The notes under the pieces: model-generated
Seen by the model: the letters and a program-made list of their open reading frames with translations, nothing else
Databases searched by the model: none
What the model was told of the DNA's origin: nothing
Assembly (NCBI GenBank): GCA_008638375.1
Contig: CM018041.1
Span: 14,403,716 to 14,467,715 of the forward strand
Length of the DNA stretch: 64,000 nucleotides
Source of the DNA: Nyssa sinensis
Lineage: Eukaryota; Streptophyta; Magnoliopsida; Cornales; Nyssaceae
Reading direction: 5' to 3'
Program-made: the position numbers and the translations under genes
In this document: piece by piece, positions 35,001-50,000 of the stretch
Position numbering within the stretch: the stretch's first letter is position 1
Layout of the letters: the number at the start of each line of letters is the position of its first letter

Positions 35001-38000
35001 GTTGAGTTAAAGGTTCAAGGTGATGGTAACTGTCAGGTTAGTTATTTTCCTCCTCCATTAATATTTTTTGGCCATATACTTTGGCATGGAAGCACAAAGT
35101 TATTGTGCACTAGAATCTATACATTTGCACTTCTTTGTTGGGAGTGATAAATGTTGATATAACATAATTACTGCTGTCAAGTTTTATAAAATTATGTTTT
35201 GTGGACATTGACTATTTGCAAGTTATCACACTATAGTGGCCTGGAACTATTCAATGGCACTTCCCAGTGCGTCGTAGACATCAACTATTCTTCTGATTAG
35301 TGATCCTTTGAGCTGATTGCTTTGGAAACTCTTATGTTAAAAATTTAATCTTTTTCATGTAATTTATTTTCGTGAAATTTAGTTGTCCAAATTCAAACAA
35401 ATTGCAAAACTATGTATCTGGGTGCAATCTGAACAATGGATACATTGAGTTGCTAATTTTTTGTAGCTGATTCGGAGGTCAGCTGATTTAGATAGAGGGA
35501 TAATAGCAGTAATAATAGTTGACAGTTTTATGCTGATGGATTCAGTTAATATATGTGATGTTTATTACTAAGCACCACTCAAAATTTTTGGTCCTTTACA
35601 TTGTTAAATGATGTCTTATTTGTTTCATATTTTTCCAGTTTCGTGCTTTGTCAGATCAAATATATCGAACTACTGAGTACCACAATTTTGTGAGACAACA
35701 AGTTGTCAATCAGGTTTATTATATTTGATATCGAAATAATAGGTGTAAATTTTTTGAATAAATGTGTCCTATTGATGCTAATAATGTGCATTCTACTTAA
35801 ACTCTAACATTTCTGTTGTTGTACTGTGTTGATGTGATAAGCTCAATTTTCACCCAGAATTGTATGAGGGTTACGTTTCTATGGCTTATGATGACTATTT
35901 GAAGAAGATTAGCAAGTATATACCCATCATTTATAATTAAATTTTTTAATGGCATTATGCTTTATATAAATTTGGTCACGCTTACATTTTTTTCCCTTAA
36001 TTTATGTAAATGATACTAGGAGTGGTGAATGGGGTGATCATGTTACATTGCAGGCTGCTGCAGATTCGGTATTAGCCTCTCTCACTCTCTCTCCCCCTCC
36101 CCCCCCTCTTCTTCCTCCCTCCTCTTTTTTTTCAGCTAGCTATTCCCATTGATTCTGAGTACATAGCTTAAAAGTTGTTGACCTCATTTCAATATCTATT
36201 CCCAGTGATTGACTTATGAGGTTATGCAATCAATTTAAAATTAACTTTCAGAAGTTATTGCCTTGGACTTTTGAAGTGGTTGCTTCTAAGTCATTTCGTA
36301 CACACAAACAAACATGCATGTTTATGGACTAAAGTGGTGTTAGGTTGAGATAAATTAGGAGTGTCACTATGTTACTTGCTTTTGACCCTCACACCTGAGG
36401 CCTGGCGCCTTAAGCACGTTGACTGGAGCAAGTGTTTAGGCATTGTAGGACCCACAAGCAGATGGGTTCCTTTCAAGTGATTGTGAATGCTGAAGCATTT
36501 ATTAGCAAATGGTTTTTGATTGTTGTTTATTTATATTACTGAACTTACCGGAAGAAATAGCCCACATGCAAGGTTAAAATGATTCTGAGGGGTCCGCTGC
36601 TTCAAAATCATTTGTGAAAATAAATGCTATCCACTATCTAGAAATAACATGATAAAAATAGATATTAAAAATTTAATTTAATCATCCTAAGTTAAATTAT
36701 ATAGATATATGAGTTGGGACCCATTTGCTTTTGGGACTTAATGTTGTGGTTGTCTTAGCAAATCCTCCTTAGACATCCCGTGTTTTTTTTCCACTATTAA
36801 TGATCAAGTTTCAGCCAGTGTGTTGTTTCAATAGGCTTGGGATAAGAATTGTTTTAGAAATGCATGGGAACATACAATCAAACTTCTAGATGGAAGGATA
36901 ACTTTTAAAGTTAAGTTATTGATTGTGTTGGAGTTGCGCATCCTTATTAGAAGACACTCATGCAACATTAAGGTGAGGATGTTGATATGAACTGAAGTCA
37001 TATGAATATGATTAGCAATTTTGAAGTAGTGCTATCAAAGGTGACCAAGGATCAAAATTTCGTTTAGTAGTGTTGTTTCGGTCATTCAAAAAACAGAAAC
37101 ATTTTGGAAATGTTTCGAAAATAGTGGAAACGATGAAAAAAATTAAAATGTATGGAAACACTTGGAAACATAAAGTAAAATATATGAATGTGGGGAGATA
37201 TTACTAAAATTAATTAATTAGAAATGTTTTAAGGTACATGTCCATCCACGCAAGAAGATATTAAGGTGAAATTAAAAAAAAAAACGTAAGTGTAAATTAG
37301 TTTAATATCAAATGACTCTTTACTAATTAAAACTAGTATAAAAAATTTAAAACTAATTTTTTATGTAATATGAAATTATTATATATTTTCTAACCCAATA
37401 ATTGAAAAACGATGTTTCCTTGCCTGCATTAAGATTTAAAACTTGTCGTCAAAAAAAAAGGCAATCAATCGAAAAAAAAAATGGAAATAGTGAATCAAGA
37501 TCTAGATGGATCCCTATCTTTATCTCTATCCACAGAGATACCTATCTATATGGAGAGAGATCTATCTATGAATCGATCTAGACTATCCTCTATCCGGATA
37601 GATATGTCCCTATGAGCGACTACGCCGATCTTTATATGTTTTGGCCACGTCCGTTTCCGCTCCGAAGAGGAAGGTTCGATGTAAAAGAAACAAAATTTTG
37701 ATCTTTGAAGGTGACTGGGCACTTCGCCTAGGAGATAAGGTGAGGCAAGGCGAGGATGAGGCGTAGTGCCTCAACACACTCCAAGCAAGGTACTTTTATG
37801 AGGCATTGCCTAGATGATCGCCTCAACTAAACCGACAGACGTTAAGACAAGTTTTATTAACTAAAACTCATTTTACTTGAATATCCTCTTGTATCTTGTC
37901 TTGTTTTTTATAGGACTGAGGGTATTTTTGTTTGGATAGTATTTTTCCACTATAAAAGAAGCAGAAAGGGAAGAAAGAGCTTAGAATGGTTTCATTGCGT

Positions 38001-41000
38001 AAAATTTAAATACGTCATATGTCCTTTAGATTAAAGTTTTTACTATTACGTGAAAATTATTACATAAAATATTGTTTGACGTAGAATAGACGAACTTTTA
38101 ATGTCTGATTTATGTTTTTAATTATTTTCATAAGCTAGCATCTTGCTTTGTTTAGGCTAGCTCTTTTTTGTTGCCTTGATTTTTGGGTAATGTAGGACAT
38201 TATTTCTTCTATAAGGGTTCTTTTTGCCTTTTACAACACTGTAAATTTTTTTTTTTTGACAAATAAAGAGTAATACCATTTACACGTCGGAGAAAGGCGA
38301 AATAATTACAAAAAGGAGCAGCTTACAAAAAAAATGTTTAAACCCCCCAAAACTTTAGAAAAGAATCTATACAAGACGGGTAAGACTCGATAACCGAAAA
38401 ATATAGAGCTCTTAACAATCCATACAACTAAGGAGAGTGGCTTCCCTTTCAAAAATCCTACTATTTCTTTCTCTCCAAATATACCAAAAAATACAGCGTG
38501 GGACTAATCTCCCCACTTTCCTAACATTACACTTGACCCGAGCTCCTTGCCACATCTTTACTAATTCCATCACCGATCAAGGCATTACGCATGAATAGCC
38601 AAAAAGAGAAAGAAAGAGGTTCAATGCATCTCTAGCGACTGTGTAATGGATGAACAAGTGATTAATAGTTTCTTCCCCCATTAAGCAAATAAGCATCTCT
38701 TAGTCAAAGGAAATACTCTTCTTTGCAAGTTGTCAAGAGTCAAGATTGCCCCCAGACCACCATCCATGAGGAGAATGCCACCTTTAGGGTTTTGGTGTGG
38801 CAAGTAGCTTTTCAAGGAAATTTCTTAACACATCTCGTAGCCAAATGCATGTAGAAAGACTTAACAAAAAATTTTCTCTTGAGAATGCATCTTCCATCCA
38901 AGAGAGTCCTCTTTATCTCTATCAAAGTGAACATGATAAGGAAGAGTCATTAAGCAAACGGCCTCCTCCATATCCCAATCTTGAAAATTTATCAAAACAT
39001 GGATTCCAAACAAGCTCATTCTCATTGTAAACCACATAATCCTCCACCAAAGCTTCTCAGTTGGAAGAAATTTGGAAGAGATGGGGTAAGCGATGCTCCA
39101 ATGCCACGTCTCCACACCACTTGTCCCTCCAAAACTTGATTATTCTCCCATTGCCAACCTTAAAGTAAGTGCACTTGAAGAATTTATTCGCTCCTTGTCT
39201 AATAAATTTCCGAAGATCAACTCCGTAAGGTCCCTCCACCTCCTCAGAGCGCCAATTTCCATCACCACATCCTATTTTTGTTTCAATCACTATCATTCAT
39301 TTCGCATGGTGCTCCTCCACAAAACGCCAAAACCACTTACCAAGAAATGTGCTATTGAACACCCTCAACTTCTTTATACCCAATCCTTCTTCCTTTAAAG
39401 GATGCCTCACTTTGTCCAAATTCACTAAGTGAGGGCCCCTTTAAGTCTCTTTGCAACTTGTCTCAACTTCTATGGAAGCCAACGTGGGAAAGAGAGACAT
39501 AAAGTACGTAGGAAGGCTCTCTAATGTGTTTTTAATAAAGGTATGGTTGCCCCCTTTTAGAGAGAGATTGTTTCTTCCACCCTGCCAAGCGTTTTTGGAA
39601 TTTGATGAATTGATGATGCTCCTAATTGTAACCAAGGTTGTCGAAACATGTATCGGAGGGCATATCATTTTGGAAAAAATGTGTATTATATCGTGTATCG
39701 TAAGATACGTGCAATTTTTTAAAATATATTTATAAATTTATTATATACATATGAATATATGAATACACATTGTTAAGAATGATATAAATAACATTTCACC
39801 TATCTTATAAAAACAAAAATTCAGCTTAAATTCATACTCCATATTCCATACAATACAAGAAATAAGAAATTATAAATATTAAATACTACAGGTTCCAATT
39901 AGACAACAATAAAATTTCATTTTTTTAGAATTAAAATTCTTTTTTGGTAAGGCAGGTTGTATAAATTATAACCAAACATTATATACAATGTACAAATAGA
40001 ATGCAATCTACAAAGAAATTTGTGCAAGTTACATAATGCAAATATAATGCAAACACTGCTAGAATAGGGATTTAGAGTTTGATGGGTCGATGATAGAGTT
40101 GGAGAGCGTGACCATTCGGTGTAAGTGAGGAACCAAAATAGTTGGTTCGCCCCCCTCGGGCACATTCTTCTATAAATATAATTACTTATAAAAAAAAGAA
40201 GAAGTGAGGAACCAGAATAGATTTTACACTGAGGCAACATGATATCGTTTTTCCCTTAGCCAAAATGCCAAAAAAAAAAAAAAAAACTGTCATTTTTGGT
40301 TTCTGCACGTATTGTTCGATATGGCATATCGTAACATATCAGAATTGTATCGTACGATACAGGTGCAAAACGATACAAAATTTCGCAACGTATCGTTTTT
40401 CTGTTGTGTCGAAACATATCGTATGATACTAACAACTATGATTGTAACTGCAAGTACACCGAGGGTTGGGAACCCACCTTACAATCCAAATTCCAAGCCA
40501 ACTCGGCCACCTTGTTAACTTTGCCCACCAGAATGAGCTCACTTTTCCCAAGTTAATTTTAAGCCCTGAAACAACTTCAAAACTTAAGAGTACACATCTT
40601 AATACCGAAGTTAAAACTCCTCCGCGCCACAAAAAATCAAGATATCATCAGCAAAAAGAAGATGGGAAATTCCACTCTCGAGTTGTCATAATCCCCCACC
40701 ACAAAGTCCACATCTCTAGCCAACAACCTACTTAGGGATTCCATAACAATCACAAAATGAAAATGGGAAAGAGGGTCTTCTTGTGTAAGTCCTCTTGAAC
40801 TCCTAAAAAAACTTGTAGAAGATCTATTTATTAGTGCTGAAAACGAGATTGAAGAAATACACTTTTGCACGCACCTCCTCCACTTCACTCCAAACCCCAT
40901 TCTATCAAGCAAAGACTAAATAAAATGACAATTCACATGGTCATGTGCCTTTTCAATTTCTAATTTTCACACGACCCCTCTCCTTATTCCTTCTTCTTAC

Positions 41001-44000
41001 ATCAATGCATTCATTTGCAATATGTATGGCATCAGGTCCTGGTTGAAGACAATCTTCAACGAAGGGGTTCTTTGGTTAATTGGTGTAGTATGTGCAAGGA
41101 GGCGGAGGAGTCTGTGGATAATCTCCTTCCTCATTGTCCAATGGCGGGGGATTCTTTGTGCCTTTTTTATTCTATTTTTGGGTGTGATTGGGTTATTTCA
41201 GCAACCATGAGAGAACTCCTCAATGGTTGGCTAGGCAGTAGAATGAGTAAGGATGCTCGGATGGTTTGGAGAATGGTTTTGATATGTTTTATGTAGAGCA
41301 TTTGGAAGGAAAATAATACGCGCACTTTTGAAGGGGTGGGGCAGCCCCCTTTTTCTTTCAAAGAATTATTTGTGTTGTGGTCATGTGCCTTTTCAAGTTC
41401 TAATTTTCACACATGACCCCTCTCCTTATTCCTTCTTCTTACATCAATGCATTCATTTGCAATAAGTATGGCATCAGGTCTTGGATGAAGACAATCTTCA
41501 ACGAAGGGGTTCTTTGGTTAATCGGTGTAGTATGTGCAAGGAGGTGGAGGAGTCGGTGGATAATCTCCTTCCTCATTGTCTAATGGCGAGGGATTCTTTG
41601 TGCCTTTTTTATTCTATTTTTTGGATGTGCTTGGGTTATTTCAGCAACCATGAGAGAACTCCTCAATGGTTGGTTAGGCGGTAGAATGAGAAAGGATGCT
41701 CGTATGGTTTGGAGAATGGTTTCGATATGTTTTATGTAGAGCATTTGGAAGGAAAATAATACGGGCACTTTTGAAGGGGTGGGGCAGCCCCCCTTTTTCT
41801 TTTAAAGAATTATTTGTGTTTATTATTTTTTTGAGCCCAAGAGGCCTTTTCTATGTATGTAGATTTTATAGTTGATTTTTTGAGGTCTATAAGGCCATTA
41901 TAGGGATAGTTGTTAGCTTGTAATTATGGGTTTGCAGTTCGCCCCCCTCGGGTGTTTGTTTTTTGAATACACACACACACACAAGTTTACTTATAAAAAA
42001 AAGTACAACATCAAGAACCTGTCGATCTCCCACAAAAGCATTCTGGCTGCCCGACACTAATTTTCCCAAGACAGTTTCAACCAATTAGATAGGACCTTAG
42101 CCACTGGCTTATACACCCTTCCCACCAAGCTAATAGGTCTAAAGTCCTTTTTGTCTTCCTCCCCTCCTTTCTTTGGCATTAAAGCAATGAAAGAAGCATT
42201 AAGACTTTGTTCAAAACCCCCATGCTCATAAAAGAAATAGAAAACCTTCATTATATCTTCATACACTTCCGACTAACAATGCTTGAAGAAGGCCATAGAA
42301 AATCCGTCTGGACGTGAAGCTTTATTCCGTTCACATTAGTTCAGAGCAACCACTTCCTCTTCAGTAAATTGTTGCTCTAGTCCACTCCTCTCATCCAAAG
42401 AATTAAACGGAAAATTATCAAGGTGTCTTTGATAATATGTTTCTGCATACAGCTGCTCATAGAACATTGTGATACCCCTCTTCAAGGTCTCCTCATGCTC
42501 CAAAGTAACCCCTTTAATAGTCACCTTTCTGACGTTATTTGTCCTCCTGTGTGCGTTCACTACCCGATGGAAGAAGCGAGGTCTGATCACTTTCCTTCAA
42601 CCACAATGTCTTCGATTTTGCCGCCAACTTAACTCCTCCACTTTCCAAGTTCTAATCAATTCACCTTTCAATTACTCCCTTTTGTTTCTATCCTCCACCA
42701 AAAGAGTGCCCATTTGCTCCCTAGCATCCAATTCTTTGATGTCTTCAAGGAGTCTAGCCTTTGTAGCCACAATGTTCCCAAAAACTTCATTGTTCCATTT
42801 CTTTAAGTCTTCCTTCAATAATTTCAACTTTTTTGGCCAGAATAAAGCTAGGAGTTCCTCTCACTTGATACCCCCTGCTCCAGTTCCTGTTTCTGCCACA
42901 TATTTTCGAACCTGAATATTTCCTTTCCCCTCTTTTCACCTCCACAGCCCAGCAGAATAGGAGTGTGCTCCAATAAAGGCCTTGGAAGGCACATTTGGGC
43001 TGCTCCTAAGTAGTGCTCTTCCCAAGCATTGGAAGCCAAAAATCTGTCCAGTTGTGACATTGCAGGAACTTCCCTTCCACTGGACTAGGTAAAGCTGCCT
43101 CCGTCTAGGCTAAAATCCACTAGCTCCATGGAGTTAATGAAATCATTAAGATCTTGCATATATCTTGTCATTCTTCCACCTCTCGTCTTCTCTGTTGGGC
43201 TTCCAGTGACATTGAAGTCACCCCCTAAGTACCATGGTTTATTCCATTTGGCTCTCATCTGCTGCAACTCTTCCTATAGCTGAGATCTTTTAGTATCAAT
43301 GGTAGGTCCATACAGACCATAACAGACCCAGGAGAAGCCATCTTCTTTGTCTTCTAACAGGCAAGGAGCAGTTAATTTTCCCACAAAAAAATCTTCAGAG
43401 TTTACCGTCCTCAAGTCCCACATTAGTAAAACATCTGCAGTACCCTTGGCTCCCAGATTGCTCCATTTGGCCCACCTGTTTTCCCAAATACTTCTTACCT
43501 GCTCCTGGCAAATATTATTCAATTTGTTTCCTGCAAACTGGTAACCCCTGCCCTCCATTCCTTCAGGAAACTCCTTCCAGCTGCTTTCTTAGCTGGGTCA
43601 TTTAGGCCCCTTACCTTCCATGAGATAGTTCTCAGATTTATGAAGGAACAATACTTAGGGATACCTCCTGCCCAGCTGACCCTTTGTCACCCCCCTTTCT
43701 GGCATCATAATTTACTGCAAATTTTAGATTCTTCACTTCTCGCTGCAGTTTTGAGGCTGACTGATTTCTTCTCCTGTTATGCTGCCTCATGTTTTACTCA
43801 TTCTCTCAAATAAGTCCAACAACTTTTCCTCCTACCTTCTACAGGAGACCCTTAAATATTTGCTTACTCTTTTAATCTTCCTCGTTACCTACTCCGATGC
43901 CTCATTTTTTTTAAGCTCCTGCCTCCCCATACTTGCCGATTCCCTCCCCACTGCATCACTGTCTAGAGTCACCACTGCCAAGGATGTGTAATAAGCCATT

Positions 44001-47000
44001 TCTCCCACTTCTGACAAACTGTTGCATATAAGTTGGCCTTCCCCTTCATCAAAACTCTTAACCCATTGCTGTATTTGCTCCAGCTCCACCTCCTCGTGTA
44101 AAGGAGCAACCACTATAGCCGTGGAAGTCTCAGAGATGGACCCACCATCCCCCACACCTCTGAGCTCCTGAACAGAAGGTATGCTTTTTTTACCTCCTAG
44201 GAAGCTGGAAGAACTCACACCATCTTCTTCCATTTCTCTTTCAACCATCTCCTTGGCTGAGCTGCTCTTCCCTCGTTCTATTTTTCCATCTCTTTAACGT
44301 CCTTCTGTCTACTTGTATCATCCCAGGTTGGGCTCTAACAACCCTTTCCTGATACATAGCTCGACCTTCGGGTTCCGTGCTAGACTCCCCTCTCTCATGC
44401 AATCAAGTCCCTGGACTGAAATTGCTACAGCCATGGTCAGCTTCTGAGTTCATTTCCTTCATTCTCCCAAGATTCTTCTCCACAGCTTCAGACTGTTTGC
44501 TTCGATGAGTAAAGCTTCTGATTTCCAGAGAGACGGGGCTTAAAGAGAGCCCTTCATGCTGGTTGGGCCTTATACAGGGATGGGTCTGATGCATCTTCTG
44601 ATGGGCTGTTGGATAGACTTATCTGGGCTTATTGTCTGTCTTTTTTGCCAGTCTTGCTACTGCACCTTTTGGTTGGGCTGGATCACTATCTGGTTAATAG
44701 ATCTGACTTGGGTCTTTCTGCGTTGACTAAGAAGCACGGACACTCTATTTTGGCTCACGTGTCCGTGTCGGACACATGTTGGACACCGACACTCTCGGAC
44801 ACTTCCCGGACACGTGTCCGGACACTTGAATCATGGATGTTGATGATTAAATGAAGAAATTCTTTAATTTTTATTTAATAACTTTGTTATTCTAATATCT
44901 TAATAACATCTTTTAAATTTGTGTGTTTTTATACCAAGTTTAATTGAAATAAGATTAGGTTTTTATTATACGGTAATATAAAAAATATAAAAATTTATAT
45001 ATATTCAACGTGTCCCTAACGAGTCCGTGTCCTACTTTTTTGAGAAATAACGTGTCTATGTCTCCGTGTCGCGTCGTATCCGTATCCCGCGTCCGTATCC
45101 GTGCTTCTTAGTGCGTTGAGGACCATCCATTCTCCTTGGGATCATCCTATTTCCTTTTCATTTCCTACCACATCTCTGTTATAAAAACTATTGGGTCCTG
45201 GCCCAGACCACCTTTCTTGGTGAGCTCTTTCCTTCAGATCTGACCCATAACCATAAAGTGTCTGGCCCAGACTTGAACCAGTTTTCCTCCTCCATTGGGC
45301 CTGAAAGCTCGTCATCTTATCAGCCAACTTGCCTCTTTTCAAAATTTAAAATTTTGCTCCTCCCTGCCACGTGACGATCAGCAGCCATGCCACCTTGCCT
45401 TCTAAATTTTCCTTCTGACTAGCTCCATCATGCTCTTGAGTCATGTGATGTGACTGCCACACGCTAGCACCCAATCATCTTCTACATTTCCATTCCAGCT
45501 AGTGGTGTTTGCAAGGTCATCCTCCGAGTAAAATTGAGGCCCTTTTCCCACCCATACAGGAATTTCAAAACCCCACACCCTATTTTTGATTTTAATCGAT
45601 GCAGAAATGGAGATTGACGAAGCCTTAACCAACACCCGCACCCAACAAAAGTGTGGTCTACTCTTTGTCTCCCCATCAATGGTGATGAAACCTCCACACA
45701 AATCCCTCAACTTCATGTACACTTCTGGGCACCACTAAAACACTAGAAGCCCCATAAACCTTACTCAAAATTCGCGAGGTTCCCACCTATCTGGAGTAAC
45801 AGGACAGGACTCCCTCCATCACCCACTCCCTTTATTTCCATACCCACGTCACCTCCTTTTCTGACGAGAAGACAAACAAAAGCAATGCACCATTCATGTT
45901 GACAACATGCACTCCTGTGGTTAGCCCCCACCATTGATCGACCCATGCTTGGACACTAACCAGCCAGCACTTGATCACTTCTGCATATAAATTCTATCAT
46001 GTTCACACAGGGATCAAATTCTACTTCATTGTCCGCCTAATCTAATCTAGCTTTGTTTGCCACATTCAAGAGGGTCTCCGGCCATCCCTTTATCTATGCA
46101 ATTTCTCCGTATGTTCTTCCTTTCTTTGCAACTTCCTTCTGAATCAGATTTCCCAAATACCTGAATGCCCATTGCCACATTTCCCCAGCCTCCACCCCTA
46201 TCCAACTCAGGGATGTAGATCCTCCTCCTTATCGCTCCATTGCACTCGATTCGGACAAACGATCCTTCATCATTGGATTTACTCACCATCAGTAAGCTAT
46301 GTTTGTTGCCATGGAAGACCACCATAGATCTTTGTCCTACTTTTGATAGGGAACAGGGAAGACCAGCCCACAGACTGTACATCTTTGATCCTGGAGGATA
46401 GGATAGACCTTTATGATTATATTTTTGAATTTTAATTTTATATTTACATGTTTATGTTTTTAGTAGTTTATCCTTTGTAGTTTGCTTATAAATAAGCTGA
46501 ATGTAAAGGAATTATGAAATTTTGGTTGAATGAAAATTTATTTCTCTTTGGTATTGGTATGGATTCCATTATCCTCCCTAGGTGCGGATTCCTAGGGTTT
46601 TACAGCTATTCCTTCCTTAGTTGTGGATTCCTATGGTGTTAAAGTTGTCCTGCATCAACTTCTTTCCTACCCATCTGTTCAGGTCTTTCACATATCCAAT
46701 GAAGACCCTCTTTCTCTACCCATGCCCTTCGGACATTGCTTGATCCTCTCTCCAGGATCTGAATGAGGTCTCTGCCATCTCCTCCTATATCATCGATCTC
46801 ATAAGATTTCCTACTGACCTGTGTATTTCGTCTGAGTTGCCACGAGTCTCATTAGCAAAGTAACTCGCCAAGTAAATTAAAAATATAACCTCAAACAGCT
46901 TCAATCTCTATGTCGAAAAAGTCCCACTTGAGTTGGCTTATTACACTAATTTGAAAAATTGAAAATCACATAGAAGTAAGAAATTGAAGTTATGAAGTTA

Positions 47001-50000
47001 ATTGGATAACATTTGGTCTCATATATTTATGAAATAATTAATTGCGGTTACTTATCTTGAAATGAGTGAACACAAAACATAACAATTATTTACAAGCATG
47101 AATTTTATATATTGGTTGCTTGATTATTTGCTACTAAGGATCTTATAGGACAAAGTTTTTTCCCTTTCATTTCCGGCAGACTGCCTTTTCTGTTGTTGCC
47201 TCTGTTGCAATTGCAGTCTACTACTACTACGTTGCAGTTTCTGTTGCTTCTATTGCAATTTTTATAGGCTTTTAAGTTTCAGAAAAAAAAAAAGGAAAGA
47301 ATATTCCTTTTAACTATTCTTCTCTTCATGATTTAGACTATAGCTTTGATTTGGGCCACATGTTGAGATGTCAAGAGTGTGCGGACAATGATGTTGTACG
47401 ATGAAAAAAATTTCTAATGATGTTGTATGGTTGAAAAACTTGAAGTGATGTTTCTTTGGCTGACAAACAGTCATTTTATTTAGAATGCAAAGTGCAGTCG
47501 TGCTTTGATGATTTTGCATGAGCAGACAAGATTAGAGCACGGGTTGATCCTATTATGACCACTGAGAATTACTTTAGAATGTAAAATGTTTTAATATATT
47601 AAAGAAAGACATAAATATGGACATATAAATTTAGACAAAGTGAGACTAGAACTGCTTGAATGGGGAAAATCGATGGTTAGTCATTCATAAGAGTGAGTGA
47701 AGTAGGAGGGGGTAATCAAAAGTAAGTTTTCAGTAGTGCATAAAAAAGACAAGGTTGAAATGTATGTCATCCATGGAATTAGAAACTAATTTTGTGCAGT
47801 GTAGAAGTGCCTTTTTGCTTGTGATCATTGAGCACTTGTTATGTTAAAGGTAGTTTTTATGAAAGGATCAGTGAGCCACTTACTATGTAGTACAGAGTGG
47901 TGGCCAGTTTAGAAGGAAGATTGATGAGGATGTCTACAAAGTGAGTACAGTCAATATGAAAGTGTTAAGATGGATGAGTTCAACACAAGAAAAGACAAAT
48001 TAGGAATTGAATCCTTTTGCAAGAAGATGGAGGTAGCATTAATTGAGGACAAGATGAGGAATGTCGTCTTGTGTGACAAAGATCAATGGATGCACTAAGG
48101 AGGATTGATTTCGTTTAAGTTGTTATAACTTATAAGGACACAAAGAAGGTCATTAAGATTTAAGTCTAGGCCATGAAATACTTTCCAAAAAAAAATGGTT
48201 GAGGCCATAATTCATGATAACCCAAATTGTTGTGATGATATGATCCTAGATAGAGTTGATAGCCAAAAGGATTCATTTGACTGACCCAGTAGTTAGGGCG
48301 TTATCATTGACTGTCTGTAAATTAATATTCAATAACTTAATAATCTCTAAAAATTAATAATTTTTTGAGGAACCAACTTCATCCTATGGTGAAGAGTTAA
48401 TAATTCTATTACTTAATAATTAGTATTTTTTTTTAAAAAAAACTCCTTTACAGTATTAATTATTAGAATAAAAAATACACATGTATAATATATAAATATA
48501 AAAATAATTAGTAGCATTAATCTTTTAGTAATAAAAGAAGGAGATATTAGTAGCATTAATTTTTTAGTAATAAAAAAGGAGATTAAGAGTTTTATTATAA
48601 TTTAAATTAGATATAATTTATATTTTCTATGAAAAAAAATTGTTACCCTTGAGAATGTGTATGCATATCCTATTTTTTATGCTGAAAATTGTATACTTGC
48701 TAGAAAAGATTTTCATTATTAAAAATTGTAAAGAAACTTAATAATTAATAGTCTTTGGATCTCCCAAGATAATTAATTATTAGAGCCGGCTATATTTGGC
48801 TTTCCTGACTTCAATTTGGTTGTGATTGTTTGAAAACATTCAATGCTAGTTGACTGAACTAGGCACACCTTTTTTTTCTCTAAGGGCTCAAGGCTTACAT
48901 AGGGAAATGCATGTTGTAAATGAATGGTAGTGCCTCTTCTCTATGGCTCTTTTTTTGTTTTGTTGTTTTTGCACTCTTTGCTATATTTTATACTATGTGA
49001 CATTTCTCATGAATTTAAGTTAGATGACCATTCTTTACATTTTATGGATGAGGTTTCGACCACTGCATTACTTACTCCATTCATGACTATTGCTTGGTTA
49101 TGATCTTATTGCAGTATGGTGTGAAGTTATTTATTATAACATCGTTCAAGGATACTTGTTACATTGAGATTCTTCCACAGATCCAGAAGTCAAAACGAAG
49201 TAAGTTTAAAAAAAATTTATTTTTTGTTGTGAAAAGTGAGGTGCGGTTCAGTTTGGTACACTGATAAGTTCAATATGGAAATCAGTGATGTAGGATAAAT
49301 ATGATGTAATCCTAGAATTGATAAACAGATGATGGCATCAGCACTACGCCACTACCTCAGGAAAAAGACCCAACACTGAAAGCATTGAGAGAGCTCCAAG
49401 AATTCCTTTAATACATTTATGTATTATCGGCCATTTAATAGTATACAAAAGCGTAAAATGATAAAAAAATCTGTTGAAAATACCTATACCCACTTTTATT
49501 CAACCTAACAGATTAGCAAAAACAAACCAAAGAATATGTGAAATAATGCACAACACACCAATAACATATGTAGTGCATAGTGCACACCAAATAGAATGGG
49601 CACTCAGAAGACAACACCAGCACTGCTTTAGGGAAGGAGACCTAAAACACTAAAAATCTGTTGAAAACTCTTTTAAGTGAAATTTCATAAGAGAACTCTA
49701 CTTACTCTTGATGCATTTTTTTTTCATAAACTTGTTTTTACAGTGAAAGCTATATACCAGCAACTTTAGCTGATACTCAATGGCAAGATGTTTTAAAGAG
49801 GCTATTACGGTCTATTAAACTTTAGGACTGGAATATGCATAGCAAAAAGTTGAGCTGCGAAATAGATATATATTATTTGAGAGAAGGAAGGGTTTGTTTG
49901 GAATTAAGTTCTCTTATTAATTCTGTTTGCTTGATGAGCTGTTTATAAATATCAGGCATGACATTTGATGCATTTCTCATGTTGCCCACAGATGGCTTGA

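Larger units (their letters stand above)
38246..46400 (-). mobile_element. Nearly full-length L1-type LINE, interrupted by several insertions
   Basis: Runs right to left: ORF1 (46382 to about 43700), endonuclease (43560-42850), RT (42632-40441), C-terminal and zf-RVT part (39632 to about 38400), 3' UTR and a poly-A tail visible as T12 at 38246-38257. It is broken by a hAT-like MITE in ORF1 (44727-45111), a + strand LINE with a tandem duplication in RT (about 41037-42002), and another hAT-like element (39633-40440). Many stops. It occupies most of the 13-kb OTU intron in antisense orientation. Confidence 0.85.

Noticed and set aside
42469..42915. 148-codon + strand frame
   Set aside because: Antisense shadow of the LINE RT region on the minus strand.
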